64,000 bases of DNA from NCBI GenBank assembly GCA_905331475.1, contig CAJNYU010000917.1:124001-188000 (forward strand). Reading direction: 5' to 3'. Each line of letters begins with the position of its first letter. Position 1 is the stretch's first letter. Below, one piece after another: positions 39,976-52,346 of the stretch. The stretch comes from Rotaria socialis. Lineage: Eukaryota; Rotifera; Eurotatoria; Philodinida; Philodinidae. Both the position numbers and the translations under genes were made by a program. The notes under the pieces were generated by a model, which worked only from the letters and a program-made list of their open reading frames with translations, had not been told where the DNA came from and did not search any database.

Positions 39976-41545
39976 GTTTGTTTTTCTTCTTCTAAAAATA
40001 AAATAATTCTATAGACTAAATAGAATTTTTTCTCGATTATAGATTCGTCTTTTATTCATATTAATTATTAAACGAAGAACTCGTTAGAATTCTCTACTCC
40101 ACAGTTTATTATTACAATGAATCATAGAAATGAATATATTCTTTTCTTAATAAACCATTCTTGTGATTCATGATTGTTCTTGTAAACGGCGTCTAGTCTA
40201 AAAAAAAGCACACACACACACATCAATTCAAGAAAATCAAATTGAAATAGATCTTTTCTTCATGATGCACCTTGTATATACGCACACATTGGCTGTTACA
40301 ACACTGTTCGGCAATGAAGAGATATGTTTAACTTAAATAAGTACTAAAACATCCACTTGTATCTTATTCTTTTATGTAATAGTCAATCACTAATTTGACA
40401 AATCACCTTTCGAAATATGACGCAATTGCGAAAAGAAAATTTGAGCTTCATACTGGTTAATCAACTATGCTCACATGACATTTTCTTTTCCTTCGATAGA
40501 AACAAATTTTTCATTGATTATTTACCAATCATAATAGCGTCGTAAATAATATCTACATCGATGAGTCACATACCAGTATCTCTCTCCAATCAGGCTCAAA
40601 AGAGATTAATTTTTAATTAAATAGTTTAAATGATGTTTCTCTTTTCAATATTTATTATTTCTATACAATTAGAACTAATATTTTTAGCAATCACATAAAA
40701 TACCTACTGAATAATAGCGGCATCTCTATTTCATTGCTTATCGTCTCGTCTTCACAGAAATTAATCATCAGACATATTCTCAAACATCTACACAACAAAG
40801 CATAATTAAATCATTGAAGTATTAAAAACTGTGTTGGATTTTGCAAATAATATTTTGCGGTCTCAATCAATTGAAGTTTAGGCATATCTTTAGTTCAAGT
40901 GTCCTTTCAACATTTGATTTATGTTAGGTTCAATCTTATTAATATCTCCCTCTTGACAATATATCAGACAAAAATCCGAACCGAAGAGAATTAAATCTTT
41001 TCTCTACATTCATTTCATAATGATTTTTAACTTGATTATATCGAGACACCGTTGTATCAGAGTTTTATTGACTTGCATTAATGATGATCGCTAAGCAAGA
41101 ATACCAATTATTTGTTTCATTTTATGTTATTTTTTTGTTTTCGTCGATCGTGCATAGCTTTAGTAGTTTGTTGAACTTTGACGAATCTTCATTATCTGCT
41201 TTGATTTTGCATAAAATCTTCCAATATATTATCTTCTTTAGTTATAGTATCCTCAAATTTTACGATGCACGGTCCATTATTGGCGAATAATATTCGTTTT
41301 CAAATGGTGTATGGATCAAGTAATCATCAGTTAATCAGGTTTACCAGATGCCAGACTTGAAAATCCGGAATTCAAATCTCAAAATGCGGAACATTTCTAA
41401 ACCCGAAAAATTCAGAAGAGCTGGTAATATTGCTGTCTTTCGAAAAATAGTTAACTTTTCTTGGGTATTATAGAATGAAAATTTGGTAAATTTCACATTC
41501 ATACTGCGTTTTTTTCACTGAATTAAACAAGTATTATGACAGGTC
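39976..41545. other. Intergenic region upstream of the p62-like gene
   Basis: AT-rich; contains a short CA repeat near 40210 and no recognisable gene. The 69-codon frame at 41081-41290 begins with a hydrophobic segment but has no other support. Confidence 0.45.
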
Positions 41546-41711
41546 CAGAGGTGCAGAATCAACCCGTGTGCGCCTACACGCGTAGGGGGAAATTTTAGGA
41601 AAATTATTGGCTGTAGCAAAGTTTTTTAATATGGAAAATGGGGGAAATTTCTGAAGATCTTTTTTGTGTAGGGGGAAATTTTTCATTTTTACGGCAGATT
41701 CTGCACCTCTG
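41546..41711. mobile_element. 166-bp hAT MITE with perfect ends and target duplication
   Basis: Ends CAGAGGTGCAGAATC and its exact inverse GATTCTGCACCTCTG, flanked by identical 8-bp repeats GACAGGTC at 41538-41545 and 41712-41719. CAG-start ends with an 8-bp duplication identify the hAT superfamily. The interior has repeated GGGGGAAATTT units and no coding capacity. Perfect ends and duplication suggest a fairly recent insertion. Confidence 0.9.
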
Positions 41712-42788
41712 GACAGGTCCTATAAAAATTTTATTGTTTTCATCGCTAGTGTGAAACATATTCGAGTTATGGATAGCTTTGTTCGATTTGTATCTAAAAT
41801 TTTTAGATTTACCTTCTCTTAGTTAGAATACAAAGCGGTGAACTAAATCCACAATGATATCGATAAACAACATCAGAAATAGTAATTTGTCCTCCAGTTA
41901 ATATAACTTCTGATACGTTTCAAGATTTCATTATATATGATTGTATCGTATTTACTTAATAACCAATAAAATATCTTGTATAAAATTAAGTTCATTATTG
42001 GTTAATAATTTAATACATCTATTTTTCAAATATTCAATAAAATTATTATAACTCGAGATAAGAGTTACATATATTCGTTGTGCTTTAGACTCTACATAAT
42101 CTCCATAGATCTTATATATAATAAAACCTATTCATATACATAATATGAGCATCATAGATCGTCATGTTGATAGGATTCACTAAGCGAAGAACTTAATAAC
42201 TGATCTTGTATCCGTATCATTAAATAATTCCAAAAACTTTTTCTCGAATCTAAGAGTAGGAACAAACAATATAAACTAAACGTAAACAAACTAATTCAAG
42301 TATAAGCCAAGTTTTTAAATAATTCACTACTATTAAACATAATTTAAGAATTTTAGTTCGAAAAAAAAATTAAAAAGAAAACTAAGAAGAAAAAGTGTCA
42401 TAAATAATATTAAAAACTTTTCATCATCATATTAAATTAGCTTTATAATTTTAACTTGTCTTTACGTAAATGTGTGATGAATCATTTAAAACAAGATAAT
42501 TTAAAGAGCAAGAGTACGAGTAGGATATCAATTTAATTCACAAAGTGAGTAAGATCGTTGTCTTTTCGCAAACGTATACATTACTGCTCTATTCTAACAC
42601 ATTCTCATTCAATGTGTCACTGATAAATAGTATTTTAATTTTTAAATTTATTGATATAAATGTACAGATATATACAACATTTTAACATAAACGAACAAAC
42701 CTAATTTTATTTACAATATCTTTAACATATCTTTTTTCACACAATGTCTCGTTTCAATAAATGAAAGCAAGTTGTAGACGACATCTTT
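41712..42788. other. Intergenic AT-rich region
   Basis: No gene or repeat recognised; probably contains the 3' UTR of the orphan membrane-protein gene on the minus strand. Confidence 0.45.
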
Positions 42789-45700
42789 TTAAGCGCCTGG
42801 GGCAAAACCTAAATGTAATAGAATAGAGCCAATAATAATTGATATTAGCAAAATAGCAAAAGTTATAATTATTTTTTCCTCTTCAATATTCCATTGTTTC
42901 TTCATTTTTTGTACCAATCGATAGAGACGTGAATATATTGAAGTGTCATTTTGAAGAAATTTAGAACGATCACTTGATGATACATGGCGCGCAAAAAGTA
43001 TACTTAATTGATCATCGATAAAAGGAGGTGTAGCTGCTCTCAGAAAAGAAAATAACACAAGCAATACCATACAAACAACACAGGTAACAAAAAAAAATGT
43101 GATCAAAATAAAGAATTATATCAGTACCAAAAACAATCATTGTAATAACAAGTAAAGCAAAAATACACGATAATAAACGAATAGTTTGATGCCATATATA
43201 TATCATTGCAATGATTATTGAGTAAACATAAATTAATGAAAGTTTGGTTCCAAAAAAATAAAAATTTATATTCATTTGAAGAGAACAAGGTAAATCTATA
43301 TTATTAGAACAATCGTTAATTAAAGTTGTTCTGATTAAGAGTAAACGAGTATTTGTAAAAGAAAAAGATTTGTATTCTAAACGATAAGAATGAATATAAG
43401 ATATTTCGAAGACCAAGCCAATTACTAATAAAAGAAAAAAGAGAATAAATTGAACGGTAAGAATGGCAACGAATCTTGCTTGACGTGGAGTCAAACGTCC
43501 TAAAAACAAAAAGAACAAAAGAATTTTTTGAAAATTGAAAAATTCTCTGAATTCCAATAATCGTTATGGGATGTGAAGAAAACTGTATTATAACAGTTTA
43601 AATATTCCCATATCGAAATCTCATACAAACGGTAATAAGAACGAAATGTAAAGAAAAAGTTAGGCAAGAGATGTTGAAAAGTCTTTTCCCTATCTTTCTG
43701 TGAAATTAGGTTTTCAAAGTTTAGTTCTGCAACGTAACGATGATGTATTTTAAGAAATCTTCATCAATATGACGAATTTACTCCTGATTTGGCAAGTTCG
43801 TACTCGTACTAGCGTCAGTTGAAGTCAATTCATCATGTTAATGAAGATTTCTGAAAATGCATTATCGTTACATTGCAGAACAATAGATTTTAGAAAACTA
43901 ATTTCATTGAAAGATAGGAAAAAGATTTCTCAACATCTTTTGTGAAAAAACTTTCTTTTTAATATCAAAAGATAAAAAAGTTATCTTAGTTTTCAGAAAC
44001 ATCATAAATTTTCACTATGCATTGACTCCTTGCCTTATTCTATGTATTATTGTTTAAGATAAACTAAAAAAATAAATGAATTAATATTCTGGATAAATGA
44101 AACATACCCCAATCAGAATTCTTAAAAATCGGATCATAATCACTAAGTATAAGAATTTCTTTCATATTAGTTATATTCATTGTTTGACTTGATCGATTGA
44201 CAAGAATAGTCGGTGGCCAAGTAGATGTTCTTCGTTTGAATATAAATGAGTTTCTTATATGTACTATTGGCCTGCCAAATGTATTACTAAGTTTACTCAG
44301 GCATCTAACTGATTGTTTAGAATGTACAACACCACTCCGATATTTAATTAACATATTATAATAACAGAAAGCGTTCAATTTGTGACCTATAAATAAAAAG
44401 AAAACATATTATCTATTAAATCATCTATTAATAAGTTTTCTCTAATATTTAATTCTCCTCAGAGATTGAAGAAAATTTTAAATGAGTATTAAAAAATCTC
44501 CAAACATTTTTAAAAGCTTGATAAAAAATTCGAAATAATTTCTAAAATGTCCCAAAATGACTCTAAAAAAAATTTGTAGAAAATAAGTTCTAAAAACAAA
44601 ACGCAGTAATTTTCGAAAAATCATGAAAAAATTTTAAGTATTTCCTAAGAAATTCCAAAACATTTTCAAATATTCCTTAAAAGAATTTTGCAAGTGTTCA
44701 AAAAAAAATATTAACTCTGCCATTAAACTCAAAAAACTTTCTAGAAACAATTTTCAAATAATTTTTAAAAATTTCGGAAAAATTAAGACAAATGTTTAAT
44801 TATGGTACATCCCGTATTGTCAAGTACGAATAGCGGTTTTAAATAGATACGCTTTAATAAAAGTATTGTTTGTCATAAACTTTCACAAGTTCGAAAAGTG
44901 AATGGCTCTCGACTATTTTTCGAAAATGTAAAAAAACCACTTGTTCATTTGCTGGAAAAAATAGTTTTTCTTACAATTGTTTTATTGTTCAAAAAGAGAA
45001 GTTTAATAGAAATATTCGTTCTGACGTATGGATAGATAGATGTGTTTCTTCTGGCACCGAACAATGAAGCATCAGTATACATAAAAAGATAAATATAAGC
45101 CAATGATAGTATTATACTGTGTGCCCCACTGCACTATTGGTCGTTGATATGGACACACTCAAACAATAGATATATTTTCTATGACATGCATGTTTAATGA
45201 TTTCATTTTTCTTTCATTTCTTCTATTTATCTTTTTGATTCATGGAAGGATAACTTATCAAAAAGCTATAATAAACAACACATAGCAATAGCCAAAACGT
45301 AAACGGTTATAGCATTCAACTTAAGCTATAATAAATGCTATTCTAGAGTAAAATTTTCTGCTTACAGAATAATCATAAATTCACAACAGTTTCATTTCAA
45401 CTCATTAGATTGGCTTCTAACCAAAAACAAAAACAAAAAAATAGCAAGACAAAATGTTGTTCATTAGATAGCTTGGTCTTTATCAAAATAATCAAAAAAA
45501 CACTGATATAATTGCTTGATAAGACTGAAGTACGACAGGTAGTTCGACTGTATCCTCCATTAATGTAGCTGAATATGCCAATGTATCTCGTTTATAATGT
45601 CCAGGGAGCATAGAAAGTGTCTCAAATGTCATTATGGCAAAAACTTGTAATTCTGCTACTCATGAAGTTTAATACGAAACCTTTTCTATTGAAAAGAGGA

Positions 45701-47753
45701 GATTAACAAGTTTTTGTTTTTAAAATGTAGTTCGTCAACAAACTAGAAAAAGTAGAACTTGTATCTATAAAGAGAAAAAATGGAGCTTTTCTTGATTTTA
45801 AAAGCGATATAAAGCGGTTCTTTCAACATCTATTATAATTCTTCGCGTTTTTGTGAACTTTAAGTCATCGAGATAGATCTAATTGACTTTATATACACTT
45901 ATTTTTATATAGTTTTAAGAAAAGAAAGTAAGAGAGACTATTTCTAATAATAAGACCTACTACAAAATAGTGTAAGGTACATTTTGTCATGGCCATAGCT
46001 ATTTTTGAAGGATCACGAACGACTTACTAAAACGAAATGTACAAATTATTAATTTGTTTTAAAATATTTCGGCAAGTGGTTACCAAACATTGCTAAAGAT
46101 CATTATGACTGGAGATTCATAGGAAAGATTAAAATTCTCAAAGATATAGTTTATTTACTCTGCAATCGAAGACAATAATGCCTATTGAGAAAAAAAACTT
46201 TACAAATTGTGCTATGATCACCACATATTGATTTAAAAATAGAAGAAATGATCGACCTATTGAACATAATTTTCAATACTGAAAAGTAAAATCTTATATT
46301 AACAATAACAGTTTTATTATTTGATATATAATATAACAATCAAGTAGTACATATTTTATCTTATGGAGCAATTGTCAATAATACATTGTGCAAGTATGTT
46401 AAAGATATAAAAACTCTAAAGAAAAAATAGTGACATTGGTTTAGAATGTTTTTGAATAGACTTACTTTTATGGAAATAATCTACACGAGCACCCATCATC
46501 AACATAAATGTATTTGTGCAATATATCGTTATGAGAGTACCACCTAGGCCGAGATTAATCAAGCTAGTAATTTTTAAGGACAATATAATGGAAGGATCAG
46601 TTAATGAATTCGCAATGAAATAATCAGTAAATAACTTTGTAATGAATGAATCAATAAATAACTTTATAATGGAATAATCGGTTAATAACTTTATTGATAT
46701 TGCAGCCATAATAGAGACGATATTTGTCCACCAGGATAAATTACAAATCAATGGTAAACACGAAATAAAAATACTCAAATTGGAACATTGATTGATTAAT
46801 GTTTCAATTTCATCATTAGTAATTTTCATATGAAGAAAATCGCTCTTTATTAATTCAATCAGGTGCCCATAATGATGATTAACGTATATTTCATTTGATT
46901 CATTAAATATTACTGGATTCATAAAAAAAGATACGTATGTTTTTTGTACAACAATTTCATTTACTATCTCTATTTTGTTGTTATACGTGGATTGTATTTT
47001 TACAAGATTATTAAAAGAAACATAGATGTCATAATACCTTTACACTGGGTATCGAGAGTTTTACGTCACAATACCCTACGCAGCAATAATTCATGGAGTA
47101 TCCATTCTTAGTGCATCTACAATCTGATGTAACCACATTAAGGGTATCCACTTTTGGGTATCCACATTTGGGTATCCACATTTGGGTATCGACATTTATG
47201 TATATATATATGCTTTGAAAAGCTGAGCAATTTGAGTTGTTTTGGTGTATCCACTTTTGGGTATTCACATTTGGGTATCCACATTTATGTATATATATAT
47301 GTGGATACCCAAATGTGGATACCCAAATTCGGATACCCAAAAGTGGATGCGCCTAATGTGGATAGCGTAGTGTGCTTGTGCTAATAAGTCGTTACCGGGT
47401 GTAAGGATATTATGACATCACTCAAAAGAAATGATAATTGATACACCAATCCAGATGAAACATATGAAACATATCACCGCTACCAAAAATTTGTATGTAA
47501 CACTTTTTGTTATATGTTCAATCTTATTTATTTTTGCGGCACATCTTTGATAAATTCCGGTTACATATAAAGAAATTGGATCAAAATAAATTGCATCTTC
47601 ATGCTTATTTATTTGTGTATTTATTGAAGTTTGTATCGCAACATCTGAGGCTTTTACGGTACTACTAGTTGGTTTTTTTGTTTGCTCAACCAATTCGTTG
47701 GTTGGTGCATAATTGTTGTTTCTTTTGTTTCTTCTTCGGTTTTTACGTCCCAT
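42789..47753 (-). CDS. Orphan multi-pass membrane protein (4 coding exons)
   Basis: Proposed exons on the minus strand: 47422-47753, 46466-47037, 44108-44386 and 42789-43499; about 630 residues. The start is the Met of MGRKNRRRNKRNNN, eight bases after a leader acceptor ttttttag. A basic N-terminus is followed by a helix at about 91-109 (FLVAVICFICFIWIGVSII), then further hydrophobic helices in exons 2 and 4, including a last one close to the C-terminus. Exon 2 has a four-fold 9-residue repeat (TDYSIIKLF, IDSFITKLF, TDYFIANSL, TDPSIILSL). Phases agree at the exon 1-2 and 3-4 joins and permit exon 2-3 across a 2.1-kb intron, the weakest link. Exon 4 needs a one-base shift in a run of nine T (A on the plus strand, near 43090) to read through; this may be a sequencing error or true breakage. 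I recognise no family. Intron 1 coincides with an inverted-repeat element. Confidence 0.6.
47025..47419. mobile_element. Inverted-repeat element coincident with an intron (introner-like)
   Basis: The ends match over 31 bases with 5 mismatches: GATGTCATAATACCTTTACA reading inward from 47025, and GATGTCATAATATCCTTACA reading inward from 47419 on the other strand. The interior is made of direct and inverted copies of a 14-base unit, TTTGGGTATCCACA, with a palindromic centre near 47295. On the minus strand, a donor GTGATG (47416-47421) overlaps one end and an acceptor TAAAG (ending at 47038) lies inside the other. Splicing there (intron 47038-47421) joins two open exons in phase; no transposase is encoded. 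Confidence 0.75.
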
Positions 47754-50700
47754 ATTTCTAAAAAAATCATGTATGCAATTCAATTTCGTTACTTATATGA
47801 GTTTTTCTCAACTTGCTATTTTTCTGAAAAACTACGGGAGACAAATTATCTGAATATGGTTAGATAAAGATTTAATTTCCCCATCAAGTCGACTAGTTTG
47901 ACTCTGATCAGCTGAGACACGAATAGCTCTCTAACCTGTTTTTCATAGTCGTGAGGAAAAATGTTAGGTGAGTCTAAATTAAAACTTAAGTATTGTCTTG
48001 GACTACAGATAAATTCTATGTAATTAATTTATAAAAAAAAGAAGATAGTTACCGAAATTGAGAATTTCAATCAGAAAAATTAGGGAAAACAATAACTTCA
48101 CTAGTACATAAGTATTAGATTCTTATTAAAAATCGAAATTATTTCATCAACAAAAATAAAATATCAATTGGAAAGGACATACCTTGATCGATAATCAATC
48201 CAAAACGTTCAACTGCTATATGATGAGAATACAACTGTCTAAATGGAATAGTATAGAATTATAAACGAAAAGAAGAAAATGTATTTACATAAAAACAAAA
48301 CTTTGATCAAGTAATCGAGCCGACGAATCCTGATTCAATGCGCAAGGATGAATAGGTTTATCTATGACAAAGAAAGCCCTTTTCCAAAATAAAAATATAA
48401 AGATATTATAGTTACCAAAATAGAGTATCTTGATCAAGCAAATGAAGAAAATAATTTCAATACTATGCGTGAACAGAAATAGAATTGTAGTGTTGTAAAG
48501 GGCAACTAAAATCATTACATTTATGAAAAAAAGTAACTAAATAAAAGAAGCAGGAATATAGTTACCACACAAATGTGTTGATCAACCAAAAAAAAAAGAA
48601 TCAGTAATTCTCAACTGATGTATGTCCAGAATCGATTCGTCTATCGATAATAAAATGACTTCACAAACAAAACTGTAAAATATTTCCAAAATAAAAATAT
48701 CCGAATAAAAATAAGTGGTAAATGATAATCAATAGTATCACGCAGTACAATCGTCTACAAAGAAGAAAATGACTTGATAGACAAAAAGAAAAGAAATATG
48801 TTAACCAAATCGAACATACTTTGAAAAATAAATAATTAACAATGCCTCAACCCGTATATGATCAGAATCGAATTCTATATGAAACAAATTCATTTCCGTA
48901 TTGAAAGAAAAATATAAAAAATTACCAAAATAAATCAAACAACCTTGATCGTACGATGACAATTGTATAGCGACAAAAATAAACTACGTTAATCAGGTAA
49001 ATACGATCAACAACTTTTTTACGCAATGGTTTATCTGAAAGAAATGTACATTTTAAAGAAAATTTTGAAAAGATATTGTCAATAGGAACGGCGTTATTCC
49101 TATCATCATCCAGCGACTGGGACATTTCTGTTATTCACAAGAAAAAACAAAACGTTCAATCATATTGTAGAAAAACAACGTGCATGAATTGTGTAAAGCA
49201 ATTCATACGCGCATCGAGGAACGAAATCAAATATTGGTGTCATACTTCGTATCGAATTAATAAAGAAAGAGAAGTTACATGTGGACGGATAGTTACTGTT
49301 TTTTTTTCTAAATAATAGTATTGAAGTAGACGGCCAATGAACTACGTCGAACTTTTCTTTATTCTACTTGTGTTTATTTCACTTCACTGTCTCGTAAACA
49401 TGAATTTTATTTTCCTTTCTGTTAAGAACGAAAGAAAAACACAAGGTTTCTCTGTTGAATATTCTAATCAACACAAAGAACGAACAACAATCTTGCCTTA
49501 GTTAGGCCTTTGAAGAATAAAATATCGCTTATTGAGCCCCACTCTGTCAAACCAATAAAACCTATTTTCACTTTAATTTTCTGATTTTTGAAAAATTTTG
49601 AAACATAGTTTTAACAGATTATTGTCTGATCCTTGACTTTTCTAATCAAAGTTAATACGACATGTCATAGACGAGAAAATACAAAATATCGAAGCATCAA
49701 TTGTTTATTGCTGATTATTTGCTGGATGATGTAGTACTTGTATGAAGTTAATTAAAAATTCACTCCGTGTATACAACTAGGTGTGCTAGCGATTACCTTT
49801 GCCAGTGTATATTATGCAAATCCTATGAAATATTTTCAATTTTATACACATCAAGAAGCTTTGCTGAGTTGTGTAAGAAACAAGGAAGTAACTGTTTTCT
49901 CCTTGTTAGTATTTCAATATAAACCATCTTTTAGAGAGATATCAAACTTAATGAAGAGATTTTCGAAATCAAAACAAGAATCAAAATTACAATCACTTTC
50001 TATTTAGTTTTTTTGGAAACCGTCTATAACATTTCGAAGTTTCAAAACCTTTTACATTTTACATTTTAGCTTAGTTTAGAAGAAAAAATATTCTGAACTT
50101 GAGCATACAGTTATGAATTAAGTACAAAATTGTTTTTATGTTCGTGGATAACTTTTGAAAATCTTTCATTATACAATGAAACATTATGTGGCAGTCACCA
50201 CTACTAACAACAAGCAAAAATTTTAACTATTTACCGGTATCAGCCGCATTTGACGATGACAAACATCACTGTTTTCTATAACGCACAATCGATGGTAGAA
50301 GATATGATCATCGATTTTTGACTGAGGGTGCCAGTCTTTACAAATGTACCTACTCGTATTCTTTGTATTCATGTTTTCCTGATTTTAAATTTAATAAGTA
50401 TAGCTCTTTGTTTGTCTTTCTCTCATCTATAGTCATTCAAGTCATTTTGCATGAACACTGGAAAAAATTGTTTTGACATGAAAATTATTGAAAATCTGAA
50501 ACAATACATATCATCAATGCATCGCACGAGATTTTAATGAATGATCGAAAACCCAATGTTGTAACTACTCAATGTGACTAATTGATAGTAGACCCTACTA
50601 AAAACGTTTCAGTACATGAGGAAAAGTTTGATTTTAAAACGTATTTGTTATTTTTTGAGATCCAATAGCCAAAATATTTTTCTCCGTCAATAAAATATAT

Positions 50701-50909
50701 CTACAATAATTCAATATATTTGGAGACATGAATTACTGCTAATAATGCTATGTTGATTGTTTAACACTATTCTGTTTAACTACAATGAGCATGAATTATT
50801 CATATCTTATTTTATTATTCTATAGAAAAGAATGAAATAAAAATTCTTCTAAATCCTCTTCTGTAAAGCATTTCCTGTTATTTATTCTTATTTTGTTTAT
50901 ATATAACTG
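47754..50909. other. AT-rich region with diverged repeats
   Basis: No gene recognised. Between about 48050 and 49000 the sequence shows several loosely similar blocks containing GTTACCAAAATA, CTTGATCA and a central GTATATGATCAGAATCGA-like motif, spaced by roughly 150-250 bp. On the minus strand these resemble repeated short exons ending in LDQ/LIK motifs before a GT, but none is convincing. 49320-50880 is unremarkable. Confidence 0.4.
50881..50886 (-). terminator. Desaturase poly(A) signal
   Basis: TTTATT on the plus strand (AATAAA on the minus strand) 24 bp beyond the desaturase stop codon. Confidence 0.5.
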
Positions 50910-52346
50910 TTACTGTAGATGATCCAAATTAGTATTGTGATTACCCAATTTTTTCAAATAATAAAACATATCTAGCCATGCAGTTGTAAATGAAGTATAG
51001 TTATGATAGGGTAAACCAAATTTGTAACATTCTTCTTGAACAATCTGTGAAATTACTGGATACAGATATATATTCATTGAAGGAAAGAGATGATGTTCGA
51101 TTTGATGATTTAATCCACCGCTAATAAAAGTAGCCAGATAACTATTGGATTTCCAATTAGCTGTTGTGTAAACTTGATGAATTGCCCAATGCAATGAACG
51201 TCGATTGTCGACATGGATCATGGGTGTTTGCAATTTTTCTTGGATATGATTTACAATAAAAATATTTTCGAGATAATATGCGCCTATTGCCATAAAAATA
51301 ATGAGTGTAACTAACGTATATTTTCCACCATAATATACATAAGGAACTATGACGTGAATTATCAACCACAACATTTTTGTTATTAATGCTGAAATGATGA
51401 CATGAATTTTAGTTGCTAAACGAATATTACCACCTTTAGATTTTATCAAAAATTCAATATCATTTATTGTCCATTTGAAAAACCCAATACTCATTAGAAT
51501 AGGAACAAGAATATGTTGATATCGACGTATGTAGATACGAAAGCGAGAAGATGCTTTTTTAATATTATCCTGATTCGTTTGTTCAACATCAGAAATAAGA
51601 GGATGAAATCGAAACAATGGATCACCAATTTCACAATCATTATCTTTGTGATATTCGTTGGGCGTCGTATGGTGTGCTATTTGATGTTCATATGTCCATG
51701 TGTAATGTGAACTACCAATTATATCCATGAAGAAGCCGACAAATCGATTCCAATAAGGATTTGAGGATATTGCACAATGGTTTCCTGAATGCATCAAAAA
51801 TCCCATTCGTGCCATAATTACACCTAAGCAAACAGCTGCAAAATAGCTGTTTTTAAAACTTTTATAATAGGTTGTTAAACAATATAGGATTAGTGTTAAT
51901 ACAGCTTCCGTTTGATATATCCATTGAAACGCATGACGACCGCCATAGTTTTTCTCAAGATAAACATCAACTCGATTACGAAGTGTACAATAGAAATTAG
52001 TCGAATCTAATATTGTACCATCATCGTAGGTATTCATTGCATATTTGCACTTGGATTCTGTCTCAGTAGACAATTCTCCAAGGTATTTACCGTGTTTCAT
52101 TAATAAAGCTTGACATTTCTTGATGCTTCTCTTAGAATGATAACTTTCGAATAAGCATGTCGCATCGGCAATACCTGTTGCATATTGAAGAATATTACCT
52201 CCTGGATGAAGATTAATGAGCGATGTTATGTCATATACTTGGCCGTAAAGAACAATCCATGAAGATCTTTTGTCACTGCCATTATGTTCCTCGAGTTCCT
52301 TTAAAGAAATGTAAGACATGGTTTCGTCTGTAGAACAACCATGCAT
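50910..52346 (-). CDS. Cytochrome b5-fused front-end fatty acid desaturase
   Basis: ER membrane enzyme of polyunsaturated fatty acid synthesis that inserts a double bond between an existing one and the carboxyl end. One uninterrupted frame of 478 codons. An N-terminal cytochrome b5 domain (about 10-90) has WIVLYGQVYDI, the haem ligand motif HPGG (47-50) and a second His at 70. The desaturase part has His box 1 HSGNH (186-190; the usual Asp after the first His is Ser), box 2 HQIAHH (221-226) and box 3 QIEHH (415-419), where Gln in place of the first His is diagnostic of front-end desaturases. Hydrophobic helices surround the boxes. Met10 (MSYISLKELEEH) is an alternative start. Delta-5, delta-6 or delta-8 specificity cannot be told from sequence alone. 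The lack of introns contrasts with the other enzyme genes in the window. Confidence 0.93.
   Translation of the reverse strand: MHGCSTDETMSYISLKELEEHNGSDKRSSWIVLYGQVYDITSLINLHPGGNILQYATGIADATCLFESYHSKRSIKKCQALLMKHGKYLGELSTETESKCKYAMNTYDDGTILDSTNFYCTLRNRVDVYLEKNYGGRHAFQWIYQTEAVLTLILYCLTTYYKSFKNSYFAAVCLGVIMARMGFLMHSGNHCAISSNPYWNRFVGFFMDIIGSSHYTWTYEHQIAHHTTPNEYHKDNDCEIGDPLFRFHPLISDVEQTNQDNIKKASSRFRIYIRRYQHILVPILMSIGFFKWTINDIEFLIKSKGGNIRLATKIHVIISALITKMLWLIIHVIVPYVYYGGKYTLVTLIIFMAIGAYYLENIFIVNHIQEKLQTPMIHVDNRRSLHWAIHQVYTTANWKSNSYLATFISGGLNHQIEHHLFPSMNIYLYPVISQIVQEECYKFGLPYHNYTSFTTAWLDMFYYLKKLGNHNTNLDHLQ

Noticed and set aside
47154..47384. Open frames of repeated GIHIWVSTFGY-like peptides on both strands
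   Set aside because: They translate the 14-base units of the introner-like element; the periodicity is in the DNA and both strands give the same pattern.
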